Shown one piece after another: positions 26,659 to 36,013 of a stretch of 64,000 bases of DNA. Each line of letters opens with the position of its first letter. Positions within the stretch are counted from its first letter, which is position 1. The stretch is from an uncultured Candidatus Saccharibacteria bacterium. Its GTDB lineage: Bacteria; Patescibacteriota; Saccharimonadia; Saccharimonadales; Saccharimonadaceae. Both the position numbers and the translations under genes were made by a program. The stretch is from positions 1 through 64,000 of the forward strand of contig CAMVAM010000004.1 of the NCBI GenBank assembly GCA_947165465.1, in the 5' to 3' direction. Under the pieces are notes generated by a model. That model was not told where the DNA came from. It ran no database searches and worked only from the letters and a program-made list of their open reading frames with translations.

Positions 26659-28426
26659 TTACGGCCTCCACCTTCCTACTTTTCGCGAGTTTCATCTCAT
26701 TCTTAAATTCATCATCTGAAAGTTGTGATTTTACGATATCTTGATAAATCGGACAAGTGTTTAGAAGTGTAAAGTGTTCGCCCTTCCCTACGACTTTTCC
26801 GCCGTCTAGAACAACAATTTGATCAGCATCCTTAATTGTACTAATACGTTGCGCCACAATTAAAACTACTGCACCTCTTGTCTCTGGTTTCAAGGCTTCG
26901 CGAAGCTTGGCATCCGTCTTCATGTCGAGCGCCGAGAACGAATCGTCAAATACGAAGATTTCCGGTTTCTTACAAATGGCACGAGCAATCGAAAGGCGCT
27001 GTTTTTGACCACCGGACACATTTGTGCCGCCCTGTGAAATGTGAGCATTGTATTTTTCCGGCAGTCTCGAAATAAACCCATCTGCCTGTGCGACTTCGGC
27101 GGCGTGTTTTACTTCCGCATCAGTAGCATTTGGGGCACCGAATTTAATATTTGATTTTACAGAACCGGAGAACAGAATACCACGTTGCGGTACAAAACCA
27201 ATTCGTCCCATCAAATCATCTTTCTCATATTCTTTAACCGAGATTCCATTTACTAGAATCTCGCCGGCAGTCGCTTCATAAAACCTCGGCACTAGATTAA
27301 TGAGCGTAGATTTGCCAGAGCCAGTCGAGCCGACAAAGGCAGTGGTTTCTCCGGCATTTGCCACAAACGAAACATCCGACAAAACTTTTTCTTCTGCATC
27401 CGGATACATGAAATCAACATTTTTAAATTCAATGGAAGGAACCTTGTCCGGTACACCATTAGTTTCCTTTTTCCAGTGAATCTTAGTATTAAGTTTTAAT
27501 ACTTCAACAATACGTTCGGCCGAAACGTTAGCACGTGGAATCATCACGAACAGAATTGAGAGCATGAGGAATGCCATCATTACGTGCCCCACATATTGTG
27601 CAAAGGCTGCCATGTTACCGAGGTATGCGAAATCTTTAGTCAGAAGTGAAATACCAATCCAAGAACAAAGGAGCGTCGTGCCATTAAAGATAATATTAAT
27701 AAATGGATTCTGAAGTTCGAGAATGCGATCGACATAAATGAGAAGCTTGGTTAATTCTTCATTTGTCTTCATGAATTTCTTCTTCTCAACTTTTTGATTA
27801 TTAAAGGCCCGGATCACGCGAAGTCCAGTCAGGTTCTCACGCGTAAGGAGCGTAGTTCTATCAAGTAATTTCTGGAAGATTCTAAACTTTGGAATCACGA
27901 GCGACATGATTAGAATAATAGAAGCTATGATAGCAACCAGACCAACTACAATAATCCAGCTCATGTCTGGCGCCGTTTGAATTGCCATGATAAATGAAAT
28001 AATGGCAAAGAGCGGGGCGCGAAGCATCATTTGCAGCATCATCGTGAGCGTCTGGCGCACCTGCGTTACATCGTTCGTAGTCCTCGTGATAAGTGACGCT
28101 GTGCTAAAAGTTTTCATGTCGGACATGCTGTAACTTAGTACTTGTTTAAACACGGCTTTTCTTAAATCTTTCGAAAAGTTGGCACCAACGATGGCAGAGT
28201 AGTATGACGAAATTAGCGACCCAATCGCCGAAACAATAGCGAACAAAATCATCTTTCCTCCGACCAGCCAAATCATGCCAACGTCTTCTTTGACGATACC
28301 ATCATTAATAATGTCGGCCATAAGAGCAGGAAGCCTCAAGGTCGTATAAACCTGGAGACCGGTGGCGGCGAGAAGAATCAAGATTTGCCACCAATATGGC
28401 TTAAGAAATCGAAAAAGTTTTAACAT
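26651..28426 (-). CDS. ABC exporter half-transporter, subunit A with degenerate catalytic site
   Basis: 591 residues with six membrane helices (about 10-300) and an NBD: Walker A GSTGSGKST, signature VSGGQKQ, Walker B FVFDDSFSALD. The catalytic glutamate after Walker B is replaced by Asp, and the switch residue region reads VAQRIST, with Gln instead of His. So this subunit's Walker site is the non-hydrolysing one, while its intact signature completes the active site with subunit B. First gene of the pair. Confidence 0.94.
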   Translation of the reverse strand: MLKLFRFLKPYWWQILILLAATGLQVYTTLRLPALMADIINDGIVKEDVGMIWLVGGKMILFAIVSAIGSLISSYYSAIVGANFSKDLRKAVFKQVLSYSMSDMKTFSTASLITRTTNDVTQVRQTLTMMLQMMLRAPLFAIISFIMAIQTAPDMSWIIVVGLVAIIASIILIMSLVIPKFRIFQKLLDRTTLLTRENLTGLRVIRAFNNQKVEKKKFMKTNEELTKLLIYVDRILELQNPFINIIFNGTTLLCSWIGISLLTKDFAYLGNMAAFAQYVGHVMMAFLMLSILFVMIPRANVSAERIVEVLKLNTKIHWKKETNGVPDKVPSIEFKNVDFMYPDAEEKVLSDVSFVANAGETTAFVGSTGSGKSTLINLVPRFYEATAGEILVNGISVKEYEKDDLMGRIGFVPQRGILFSGSVKSNIKFGAPNATDAEVKHAAEVAQADGFISRLPEKYNAHISQGGTNVSGGQKQRLSIARAICKKPEIFVFDDSFSALDMKTDAKLREALKPETRGAVVLIVAQRISTIKDADQIVVLDGGKVVGKGEHFTLLNTCPIYQDIVKSQLSDDEFKNEMKLAKSRKVEAVNG

Positions 28427-28464
28427 ATTCTATCTATAATATTAGCATAAAACTAATAAAAAAT

Positions 28465-29388
28465 CTAATTCGCTTTGCAAGTTGCATTAATCAAATCAGT
28501 GACTAGGCCACGAGACAACAAATAGTGCTCAAGAGAATCATACTGGCCGTTATTATATTTCCCCGTTGCGATTTCGGTAGCCGCCTCGACGCCAACGTAA
28601 CGATAATGCCAAGTCTCATATAGTCCGGTCGTCCCGACTTCGTTTAGATTTCTCGGCGCAGACATTGGCCCGCCGGCCCATTCGGACGGGAACCTGTCGA
28701 TGAAGCCATATTTATAGGAATTTGCCTTTAGCCAACGCCACTCCGGATGCTGGTTATACAAACTTGTATCGAGCGAGCTACCATATGATTGGTCAATCAA
28801 ATCACAAGTAAGTCCAGTGTGATGGTCGGTCGTACCGGTCGGGTAACACATCCTACCACAATTCGTCCCACGTTCACGAAAGCACGAACGTGTCATGATT
28901 TCGTGCCCAGGATAATCCACTTTGTAAGCATTCACCATTTCATATAGCTTCGCCGCTGCCACCGGATCCATTAAATTGTCACCATTATTTCGATTGGCTT
29001 CCTGGATTCCGTAGTGATATGAGAGACTGATTAATTCCGTTTTTCTAGTCGCAATAAATGAAGTTTCTACAGTAAAATTTGGATTGATTAGCATTAAGTA
29101 GCCATTTTTAATTGTACAATTACTAGATGTCGCCTTAGTAACTAAAACTGACGAGCTTGCAACCGGTTCCGGTTTCGGTTCGTCAGCAATCGGCTCATTT
29201 GAAACCGGCTCGCCATCATTATTAGACGCTATCTCGTCACCGGCCGGCTCGTTTTTTTCGATTGGGAAAACATTAAAAATTTTAAGCCCTAGCACAGCAA
29301 TCGCCGCCGTTATAACGAACGTCGACAACACACTAATAAACTCAATCAGACTTCTTTTCTTCAATTTCGTTCTTCTTTTTCTTTTCAA
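28465..29388 (-). CDS. Membrane-anchored VanY-type D,D-carboxypeptidase
   Basis: 307 residues. Very basic N-terminus, one membrane helix (about 18-38), a Glu/Pro linker and a peptidase domain (about 125-285). Metal and catalytic motifs: GTTDHHTGLTCDL (SxHxxGxAxD type) and ETWHYRYVG (ExWH). It should trim the terminal D-Ala of stem peptides. Start codon is uncertain: only TTG codons (29388 or 29364) are available in frame, inside the end of the upstream flippase-like gene (47-base overlap). Expression therefore probably depends on translational coupling. Confidence 0.9.
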   Translation of the reverse strand: MKRKRRTKLKKRSLIEFISVLSTFVITAAIAVLGLKIFNVFPIEKNEPAGDEIASNNDGEPVSNEPIADEPKPEPVASSSVLVTKATSSNCTIKNGYLMLINPNFTVETSFIATRKTELISLSYHYGIQEANRNNGDNLMDPVAAAKLYEMVNAYKVDYPGHEIMTRSCFRERGTNCGRMCYPTGTTDHHTGLTCDLIDQSYGSSLDTSLYNQHPEWRWLKANSYKYGFIDRFPSEWAGGPMSAPRNLNEVGTTGLYETWHYRYVGVEAATEIATGKYNNGQYDSLEHYLLSRGLVTDLINATCKAN

Positions 29389-30469
29389 AATGCATTCTTA
29401 GGTAGATAATTGCACCCATAATGATGTAAACGTAGTAGGAGAAGAAACGCCACACTAACATCGCCCAGAATACATAGCCGGAAGAAAGTGCCGAAAATAC
29501 CACAAAGAATGTACCTTCGGCTGCGCCGGCATTACCCGGAGTTGGCACAAAGTAAACTGCGCTTGTTACAGCAATGGTTGTTACTAGGCACGGCAAGAAA
29601 TCTACCGCACCACCAAAGGCCGTCAGTACAAAGAATGGGATGCTAGAAATCAGCAAATGGAAACAAACCGACAGTAAGATTTCGCGAAGGAATAATCCTC
29701 TGGTCTTCAAAATCTGTTTTACGCATTTAGCATATTCATTGACGCCATCCGAAACTCTTTTAATGGCCGCGTCCTTGTCTTTTACAACGTGGATTTTGGC
29801 GAGACCTTTTATGATTAGATTAATTAGTTCAGCTGTAGTGCCAGGAAGGAACGTCGCAATCATAATTGCAATTGGCCAAAATGCATAAAAGATTAAACCA
29901 AAACATGCAGTGGCCATCAACACGGCGTTATTAATCGACAAGCTACCAAACAGGAATGCAAATACTGCCACGATGATGAACCCAATTTGGTTTGAAATCA
30001 TGCCGATAATTGGGATTGTAGTCGCCATACCTTTGCCAATGCCACCGTTCTTATGCATATACCAAATCTGGAACGGTTGCCCACCAATTGCGGCTGGCGT
30101 GATGTTATCGTAATATTTGCCAAGTAACACGGTTCTTCTGGCGACGCGCCAAACTTTCTTTCTCTGCTCCTTTTTCACGTTGATTCTGGCGGCTTCTCGC
30201 ATCATCAAAATGTATTTATGAATTTCGAGTGTCAGTGCCACCACGAAACAAGCGACAGCCGGTATTAGGAACCACCAATTGATTCGTACTTCCGCGAGCG
30301 CCGCAGCGTTTTCCGAATTACCAAACTCCGACATTGCCGTAATCGCAATCACGGCGACGTTAATCAAAATAAAGATAATTGTAAGCGCCGGCTTCTTAAT
30401 CTTTTTTAGAGCTTTCTTTAGCGAAAAATCTTCTTGTGCCTCTGGGGCTTCAGTTTTTGTTTTACTCAT
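29342..30469 (-). CDS. Flippase-like membrane protein of the UPF0104/LPG-synthase TM family
   Basis: 375 residues with about eight membrane helices and short basic ends. The segment YYDNITPAAIGGQPFQIWY (about 118-136) and TPGNAGAAEGTFF (about 307-319) match the conserved blocks of YbhN/AglD2/LPG-synthase N-terminal membrane domains. Such proteins are proposed lipid or lipid-linked sugar flippases; the soluble aminoacyl-transferase half of MprF is absent. It starts one base after the stop of the AI-2E-family gene and overlaps the carboxypeptidase gene. Confidence 0.85.
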   Translation of the reverse strand: MSKTKTEAPEAQEDFSLKKALKKIKKPALTIIFILINVAVIAITAMSEFGNSENAAALAEVRINWWFLIPAVACFVVALTLEIHKYILMMREAARINVKKEQRKKVWRVARRTVLLGKYYDNITPAAIGGQPFQIWYMHKNGGIGKGMATTIPIIGMISNQIGFIIVAVFAFLFGSLSINNAVLMATACFGLIFYAFWPIAIMIATFLPGTTAELINLIIKGLAKIHVVKDKDAAIKRVSDGVNEYAKCVKQILKTRGLFLREILLSVCFHLLISSIPFFVLTAFGGAVDFLPCLVTTIAVTSAVYFVPTPGNAGAAEGTFFVVFSALSSGYVFWAMLVWRFFSYYVYIIMGAIIYLRMHFEKKKKNEIEEKKSD

Positions 30470-31579
30470 TTATTCCCTAGCCGCCATTCTAATGTTTGGA
30501 TATTCATCAACTAAGACTTTGATACAACCGGCAATCGGAATTGCAATGATGGCACCAAGGAGCCCAAACATATACATACCAATCGTGATAGCACAGAGGA
30601 TGACCACCGCCGGAAGATCCAAGGCATTTCCCTGAATCTTTGGCGCGATAGCGTTGTTCTCGATTTGCGCATATATAATATATACAACCATAAAAATCAC
30701 GGCTGCGAGCGGGCTGGAACAAAAGAGTACCAAGGTAATGAGAATCGCACCAGCGATTTGTCCGAACATTGGAATCATGTAGAAAACCATCGCGAGCATA
30801 CCCATCGGAATTGCGATACTAGCAGAAATGTCAGTAAAGAGTGATAGTAGGAACACAAGCAGACCACAAGCGAGACCGTCAATTAATGCGACAATCATTT
30901 GATGTGATACATAAGTAGACACCACATTTGCCATCTTTGCCACAACGCGCTTTGCGACGTTGACTGGCTTCTTGTTCTCATTCCCTGCGCTTACACTATT
31001 CCAAAGAACTTCCATTAAGCTTGGACCTTCAAGCAAGAAGAGTAGTGTAAGTACAAGCACAAGCATTGTCTTCATGGCAAAATCGGCAAACCCACTGACG
31101 CTTGCGACGAAATTTGAGCCAATCGCGCCGAGAATTCCGTTTGAGAGATTCGACATCGTGTTTGTGATTTCGGTCTGGAGGTTTTCGATGCCAATCGAAC
31201 GGCCGAAGGAGTTGATGCCCTCCCAGCCACCGAAGGCATTCTCGAAAGTTTTTGGTAGTTGTTCGAAGAAATGAGAAGTTTCATTAATAACTACCGGTCC
31301 GACAATCCCAATAATCGCGCCAATAATTAGAATCACGATTAGATAAGCAAACACCGCTGAAATATTACGATGCTTTTTCTCGGTACCAAAGTGTTTATTG
31401 AAAAAGTCATTAACTTTGCGAACAAGTGGCTTTAGGGCGAGTGCTAAGAAAATCGAAATACCAATGATTACAAGGCCGGTTAGTGCCTTATATAAAAAGA
31501 AAATAACGCCGATAATGCCAAGCGGCACAAGCCAAAATTTAATAAACGTCCTGATGTCTGTTTCAACTACCTTAGACAT
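30470..31579 (-). CDS. AI-2E/PerM family membrane transporter
   Basis: 369 residues with N-terminal paired helices, a hydrophilic middle (about 85-150) and a block of helices towards the C-terminus including PMGMLAMVFYMIPMFGQIAGA and the late GLLGAIIAIPIAGC. This arrangement is the AI-2E exporter family (TqsA, PerM, YdiK). Substrates vary (autoinducer, Na+/H+), so function is not fixed. GGAGG lies 6 bases before the ATG. First gene of the operon with the flippase-like protein and VanY enzyme. Confidence 0.9.
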   Translation of the reverse strand: MSKVVETDIRTFIKFWLVPLGIIGVIFFLYKALTGLVIIGISIFLALALKPLVRKVNDFFNKHFGTEKKHRNISAVFAYLIVILIIGAIIGIVGPVVINETSHFFEQLPKTFENAFGGWEGINSFGRSIGIENLQTEITNTMSNLSNGILGAIGSNFVASVSGFADFAMKTMLVLVLTLLFLLEGPSLMEVLWNSVSAGNENKKPVNVAKRVVAKMANVVSTYVSHQMIVALIDGLACGLLVFLLSLFTDISASIAIPMGMLAMVFYMIPMFGQIAGAILITLVLFCSSPLAAVIFMVVYIIYAQIENNAIAPKIQGNALDLPAVVILCAITIGMYMFGLLGAIIAIPIAGCIKVLVDEYPNIRMAARE

Positions 31580-31626
31580 GAGCCTCCTTATAGAATAATT
31601 GTATCATAAATGTTATAATTAATATA

Positions 31627-32193
31627 ATGAAAAAAGTGTTAATGCATACATGCTGCGCACCATGCAGTGTTTATTGTATTGATTCCCTTCGCTCTGAAAA
31701 CATCGAGCCGACCGTTTTTTGGTATAACCCAAACATCCATCCATATATTGAATATAAAACTCGTCGCGATTGCCTGAAGGATTATACTAAATCAATTGAT
31801 GTTGAAGCGATTTTTATTGAAGAATATGGACTCGATGAATTCTGCAAAAACGTCGTGAATGACATCGAAAATCGTTGCGTGAATTATTGTTACGTTAAGC
31901 GCCTATCCGAAACCGCGAAGTACGCCAAGGAGCACGGCTACGACGCTTTTACTACGACACTTCTCGTCTCTCCATACCAAAAGCACGAAGAATTAAAAGC
32001 CGTCGGCGAGCAAATCGCCGCAACCGTCGGCATTGAATTCCTTTACCGCGACTTTCGTGTTGGCTTCCGCGAGGGACAAACGAAGGCCCGTGAGCTTGGT
32101 CTCTACATGCAAAAGTATTGTGGTTGCATCTTTTCCGAAGAGGATCGCTACCGTAAACAGATTGAAAAAGACAAAAAAGATGGTATAATATAA
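31627..32193 (+). CDS. queH: Epoxyqueuosine reductase QueH
   Basis: Last step of queuosine formation: reduces epoxyqueuosine in tRNA. 188 residues with the N-terminal double motif HTCCAPCSVYC (CCxxC), then CVNYCYVKR and the late YCGCIFSEED. These cysteines bind the iron cofactors in QueH, the non-cobalamin alternative to QueG. Leaderless start 7 bases after TATAAT. Followed by queA after 2 bases, though queA also has its own -10. Confidence 0.95.
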   Translation: MKKVLMHTCCAPCSVYCIDSLRSENIEPTVFWYNPNIHPYIEYKTRRDCLKDYTKSIDVEAIFIEEYGLDEFCKNVVNDIENRCVNYCYVKRLSETAKYAKEHGYDAFTTTLLVSPYQKHEELKAVGEQIAATVGIEFLYRDFRVGFREGQTKARELGLYMQKYCGCIFSEEDRYRKQIEKDKKDGII

Positions 32194-32195
32194 AA

Positions 32196-33254
32196 ATGCT
32201 TGTTTCGGACTATAATTACGATTTACCAGAAGACAGAATCGCCAAATTCCCGCCGGAAGTGCGTGGCACGACAAGACTTTTAGTGCTTAATCGAAAAACC
32301 GGCGAGACTAAAGATTCTATGTACCGTAATCTTGATGAATTTTTGAACGCCGGCGACGTTTTGATTCTGAACGACACCCGCGTAATGCAGTCCAGACTTT
32401 TTTGTAAACTTCCGGACGGCCGTGAACGTGAATTAGTTGTACTTGAAAAACATGGCGACGAACCTGAGCGTGTAATGTACCGCGGAAAACTCCATGACGG
32501 CGACATTCTAAAACTTAACCTTGAAAAAATCAAACATAACCCGGGTTTTAACAGGGGTGAAAAAAATCTTAACCTTGAGTTAGTAAAACTCAACATCAAA
32601 AAGGTTTTAGGTAACGGCATTGCCGAAATCGAATCGGATGTTGATCTAAATGAATTAACTGAACTTTGCGGCACTGTGCCACTACCACCATACTTGCATC
32701 GCGATGCTGAAGAATCTGACAAAAAACGCTACCAAACTGTTTGGGCCAAAAATATGGGCTCAGCTGCCGCTCCAACTGCCAGCCTCAATATGACCGACGA
32801 GCTTCTAGATCGTTTAAAGAAAAAAGGTGTGGTTATCAAATATCTCACACTTCATGTTGGCCTCGGTACATTTCTCCCGATTCGTTCGGATAAAGTCGAA
32901 GAACACCACATGCATTCCGAATGGTTTAATATCCCAGCCGAAACGCTCGATGCTATAAAAAACGCTAAAGAAAAAGGTGCACGCGTTATCGCACTTGGCA
33001 CCACGGTTGCTCGTACGCTCGAATATTACGGTAAAACCGGTAAAACCGAAGGCGAAGACGACATTTTTATTTATCCAGGTTTTGAATTTACGGTAGTTGA
33101 TGCACTGGTCACGAACTTTCACGCGCCAAAGTCGACCGTCCTGATGCTCGCATCCGCCTTTGCTGGCTGGGAGCACTTACACGCCGCTTACAAACATGCG
33201 GTCGCCGAAAAATACAATTTTCTAAGCTATGGAGATTCAATGTTTATATGTTAA
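32196..33254 (+). CDS. queA: tRNA preQ1(34) S-adenosylmethionine ribosyltransferase-isomerase QueA
   Basis: Transfers and rearranges the ribosyl part of SAM onto preQ1 in tRNA. 352 residues: N-terminal YDLPEDRIAKFPPEVRG, NDTRVMQSRL, the PLPPYLHR segment, and the C-terminal LVTNFHAPKSTVLMLASAF. A TATAAT box at the end of queH lies 6 bases before the ATG, so it can be transcribed separately as a leaderless mRNA. Its stop overlaps the tgt start by 7 bases. Confidence 0.97.
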   Translation: MLVSDYNYDLPEDRIAKFPPEVRGTTRLLVLNRKTGETKDSMYRNLDEFLNAGDVLILNDTRVMQSRLFCKLPDGRERELVVLEKHGDEPERVMYRGKLHDGDILKLNLEKIKHNPGFNRGEKNLNLELVKLNIKKVLGNGIAEIESDVDLNELTELCGTVPLPPYLHRDAEESDKKRYQTVWAKNMGSAAAPTASLNMTDELLDRLKKKGVVIKYLTLHVGLGTFLPIRSDKVEEHHMHSEWFNIPAETLDAIKNAKEKGARVIALGTTVARTLEYYGKTGKTEGEDDIFIYPGFEFTVVDALVTNFHAPKSTVLMLASAFAGWEHLHAAYKHAVAEKYNFLSYGDSMFIC

Positions 33255-34369
33255 AGTTTGACGTCAAGAAAAAACAAGGTCTAGCTCGCACTGGTGTAAT
33301 CCACACTCCGCATGGCGATATTAAGACTCCGGCTTTTGTCGGCGCGGCAACTCGTGCCACTGTCAAAGCTCTCACCATGAAAGAAATGCGGGAGTTAGGT
33401 TCTCAGGCCATCCTTGCAAACACCTATCATCTTCTCCTCGCACCTGGAACCGACCTAATTAAAGACGCTGGCGGGTTCGCCGAATTTACCAGCTGGCACG
33501 GCCCATCTTTCACTGACTCGGGTGGATTCCAAATCTTTTCTTTGCCTGACGTGAAAATCACCGAGAATGGCGCCAAATTTAAATCGCACATCAACGGCGA
33601 CAAATTCGAAATGACGCCGGAATCCTCGATGCAGGCTCAGTGGGCGATTGGCGCCGACATCCACATGGCTTTTGATCATCTCGCAAAATCCGAGAATCGA
33701 AAAGATATGTTAGAAGCGATGGAGCGAACCCACGCTTGGCTAAAACGTTGTGTCAAAGAACATGAAAAACTCGAAAAAGCATATCTCGCTGCCGGAAAAC
33801 CGGAACAATTTTTATATGCAGTGGTACAAGGCGGCACTTTTAATGATTTAAGGGCTGAGTCTGCCAATTTCTGCGCTTCTATGGACGTAGATGGCTATGG
33901 TATCGGTGGCGTCTTTACCGCTGAAGGCATGGCCGAGATGCTCCAAACGGTCTGTCCAATTCTTCCAGAAAACAAACCACGCCATTTGCTCGGTATGGGC
34001 CAAGAGCCAATCGATTTATTTGTCGGTGCCGAGAACGGCTGTGATACCTTTGACTGTGTCGGCCCGACTAGGATGGCAAGAAATGGTTCCCTTTATACTC
34101 TGGATGGCCGCATTAATATCAAGAATGCGAAATTTACGAATGACTTTACGCCACTAATGGGAGATTGCGACTGCGAACTTTGTCAGAACTACACCAAGGC
34201 ATATCTTCACCATTTATTTAAAACTGACGAAATCACCGCGAAAGTGCTCGCTTCAATCCATAACGAACGCTTTGTCGTGAATGTGGTCGATAAAATCCGC
34301 GAGTCCATCGAAAACGGCACTTTCGAAGATTATAAGAACGAATTCTTAAAACGCTATTATCAAAAATAA
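33248..34369 (+). CDS. tgt: Queuine/preQ1 tRNA-ribosyltransferase Tgt
   Basis: Swaps G34 for the queuosine precursor in His, Asp, Asn and Tyr tRNAs. 373 residues: LANTYHLLLAPG, catalytic base Asp in FTDSGGFQIFSL, VQGGTFNDLRAES, GIGGVF, nucleophile Asp in DTFDCVGPTRMAR, and zinc site CDCELC...H near the C-terminus. With queH and queA it forms the tRNA-end of the pathway. No queCDEF is in this window, so preQ1 or queuine supply is unresolved. Confidence 0.97.
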   Translation: MLKFDVKKKQGLARTGVIHTPHGDIKTPAFVGAATRATVKALTMKEMRELGSQAILANTYHLLLAPGTDLIKDAGGFAEFTSWHGPSFTDSGGFQIFSLPDVKITENGAKFKSHINGDKFEMTPESSMQAQWAIGADIHMAFDHLAKSENRKDMLEAMERTHAWLKRCVKEHEKLEKAYLAAGKPEQFLYAVVQGGTFNDLRAESANFCASMDVDGYGIGGVFTAEGMAEMLQTVCPILPENKPRHLLGMGQEPIDLFVGAENGCDTFDCVGPTRMARNGSLYTLDGRINIKNAKFTNDFTPLMGDCDCELCQNYTKAYLHHLFKTDEITAKVLASIHNERFVVNVVDKIRESIENGTFEDYKNEFLKRYYQK

Positions 34370-34392
34370 AGAGCTTATGCTATAATCATGGC

Positions 34393-34668
34393 ATGAGCAA
34401 CATTTATAATCTTGATATCAAAGGAATGCGTAAGGCATTCATGAGTTTTCATAAAACTTTATACGGGCGCACGGCATTCTTTATTGCCTATTTCATCCCG
34501 ATTCTGTCGTTCCTTGCCTTAGTTGGCTTCATGATTGCACTATTTATTAAACCGGAACCGGTCTGCTTTATCGCTTTCTATTCTGCACTCGGCGTATTTC
34601 TCGTGTCATTTATGATTGGCACGGCTTACTACTACCGCGAAGTGCGTGACTTCCTTAGAAATAAATAG
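34393..34668 (+). CDS. Small two-helix membrane protein
   Basis: 91 residues, not recognised. Two hydrophobic helices (about 24-49 and 53-78) with a short loop, a basic N-terminal segment (MRKAFMSFHKTLYGRT) and a charged tail. Leaderless: TATAAT lies 6 bases before the ATG. Convergent with cysS, 1 base apart. Confidence 0.7.
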   Translation: MSNIYNLDIKGMRKAFMSFHKTLYGRTAFFIAYFIPILSFLALVGFMIALFIKPEPVCFIAFYSALGVFLVSFMIGTAYYYREVRDFLRNK

Positions 34669-34669
34669 T

Positions 34670-36013
34670 CTAAGCTAAATATTGCCAAATACTGCCGTCC
34701 GGGGTATCCTTCACGGCAATATTTTTCTTGGCGAGCTCGTCGCGGAGCTGATCCGAGGCAGACCAGTCTTTGTTTTTACGAGCTTCGTCACGCTTACTTA
34801 TAAGCGCACGCATTTCATCGTCAATATCCGGAGTCCCGTCAATCAAATCGAGGCCAAATAATTCGTCGATTTTCTGCCAATCCTCAAGTGAAATGGTAGC
34901 AGAGTCGATAATCGCAAAGGCCTCAGCGGAGTTCAAATTCTCGCTCACAGCTGCAAGCACTTTATCGTATAAACCATCGTCACTCTTAATGTCTTTTTGA
35001 TAGCAAAGCGCGACGCGATTACGCCAGTTTAGTCTTCTTTGCTTGGCAGCTTCTAGGCTTTCAAAAGTGAAATTACGTGTGCCCTGGTAGTGACCTTGAA
35101 GCACCCACATTTTGTAATCGAGCGGTTTAAGGCCGCGCTCGTCGAGGTCACTTAAAAGATAAACGTTACCGAGTGATTTTGAAATCTTCTCGCCATCGAT
35201 CGTGATAAAGTTGGCGTGGAGCCAGACTTTCGCGAGTGGCTTACCGGATAATGCAAATGACTGTGCAATTTCGTTAGTATGATGAACCGGAATATGATCG
35301 ATGCCACCGGTATGGATATCAATCGGCTCGCCGAGCTCTTCATGAATAATCGTCGAGCATTCAAGGTGCCAACCCGGATAACCAGGACGGCCAAGATAAT
35401 CCCAACGCATAGCGTGTTTCTCGCCCGGCTTAATAAATTTCCAAACTGCAAAGTCGGAGACGTTCTTCTTCTCATCATTAAAACCAACTCTGGCACCGGC
35501 TTGGAGACCTTTTAGGTCTAGTCTCGCAAAATCAGCATAAGCCTCGAACTTGCTAGTGTCAAAGTAAACGCCATCCTCGGTTTCGTAAGTGAAGCCGTTT
35601 TTTGTCATTTCATCAACGGCGCGCATATCCGCCTCGACATAGTCGGTGGCTTTTGCAATCACATCCGGCTCGGTCAAATAAAGGCTACGATAGTTCTTGA
35701 GGAAATCATTAGAATACATGTCGGCAATTTCGTAGACACTCTTCCCTTCACGGGCGGCGCCTTTTTCAAGTTTGTCTTCGCCTTCATCACCATCGGAAGT
35801 GAGATGTCCGACGTCAGTTAGATTTAATACGCGTTTCACTTTGTAATTATTGGCCTTGAGTGTGCGAACTAAAAGATCCCAATAGATATAGGAAGCATAA
35901 TTTCCAATGTGCTGAAAATTGTAAACGGTTGGGCCACAAGTGTAAATCCGGACGACGTCTCCGATTGGATTGAATTCTTCGAGTTTTTTTGATGCTGTGT
36001 TAAATAGTTTCAT
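34670..36013 (-). CDS. cysS: Cysteinyl-tRNA synthetase
   Basis: Charges tRNA-Cys. 447 residues with class I motifs HIGN (FQHIGNYASYIYWD) and KMSKS-like EKISKSLGN, and the zinc set Cys in YTCGPTVYN, Cys in HLECST, and His/Glu in HHTNEIAQS. The C-terminal helical domain ends PDGSIWQYLA. Start at 36013 since GAGGAGG lies 8 bases before; the earlier in-frame codon at 36028 would fall within that site. It overlaps the hydrolase gene by 14 bases. Confidence 0.96.
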   Translation of the reverse strand: MKLFNTASKKLEEFNPIGDVVRIYTCGPTVYNFQHIGNYASYIYWDLLVRTLKANNYKVKRVLNLTDVGHLTSDGDEGEDKLEKGAAREGKSVYEIADMYSNDFLKNYRSLYLTEPDVIAKATDYVEADMRAVDEMTKNGFTYETEDGVYFDTSKFEAYADFARLDLKGLQAGARVGFNDEKKNVSDFAVWKFIKPGEKHAMRWDYLGRPGYPGWHLECSTIIHEELGEPIDIHTGGIDHIPVHHTNEIAQSFALSGKPLAKVWLHANFITIDGEKISKSLGNVYLLSDLDERGLKPLDYKMWVLQGHYQGTRNFTFESLEAAKQRRLNWRNRVALCYQKDIKSDDGLYDKVLAAVSENLNSAEAFAIIDSATISLEDWQKIDELFGLDLIDGTPDIDDEMRALISKRDEARKNKDWSASDQLRDELAKKNIAVKDTPDGSIWQYLA

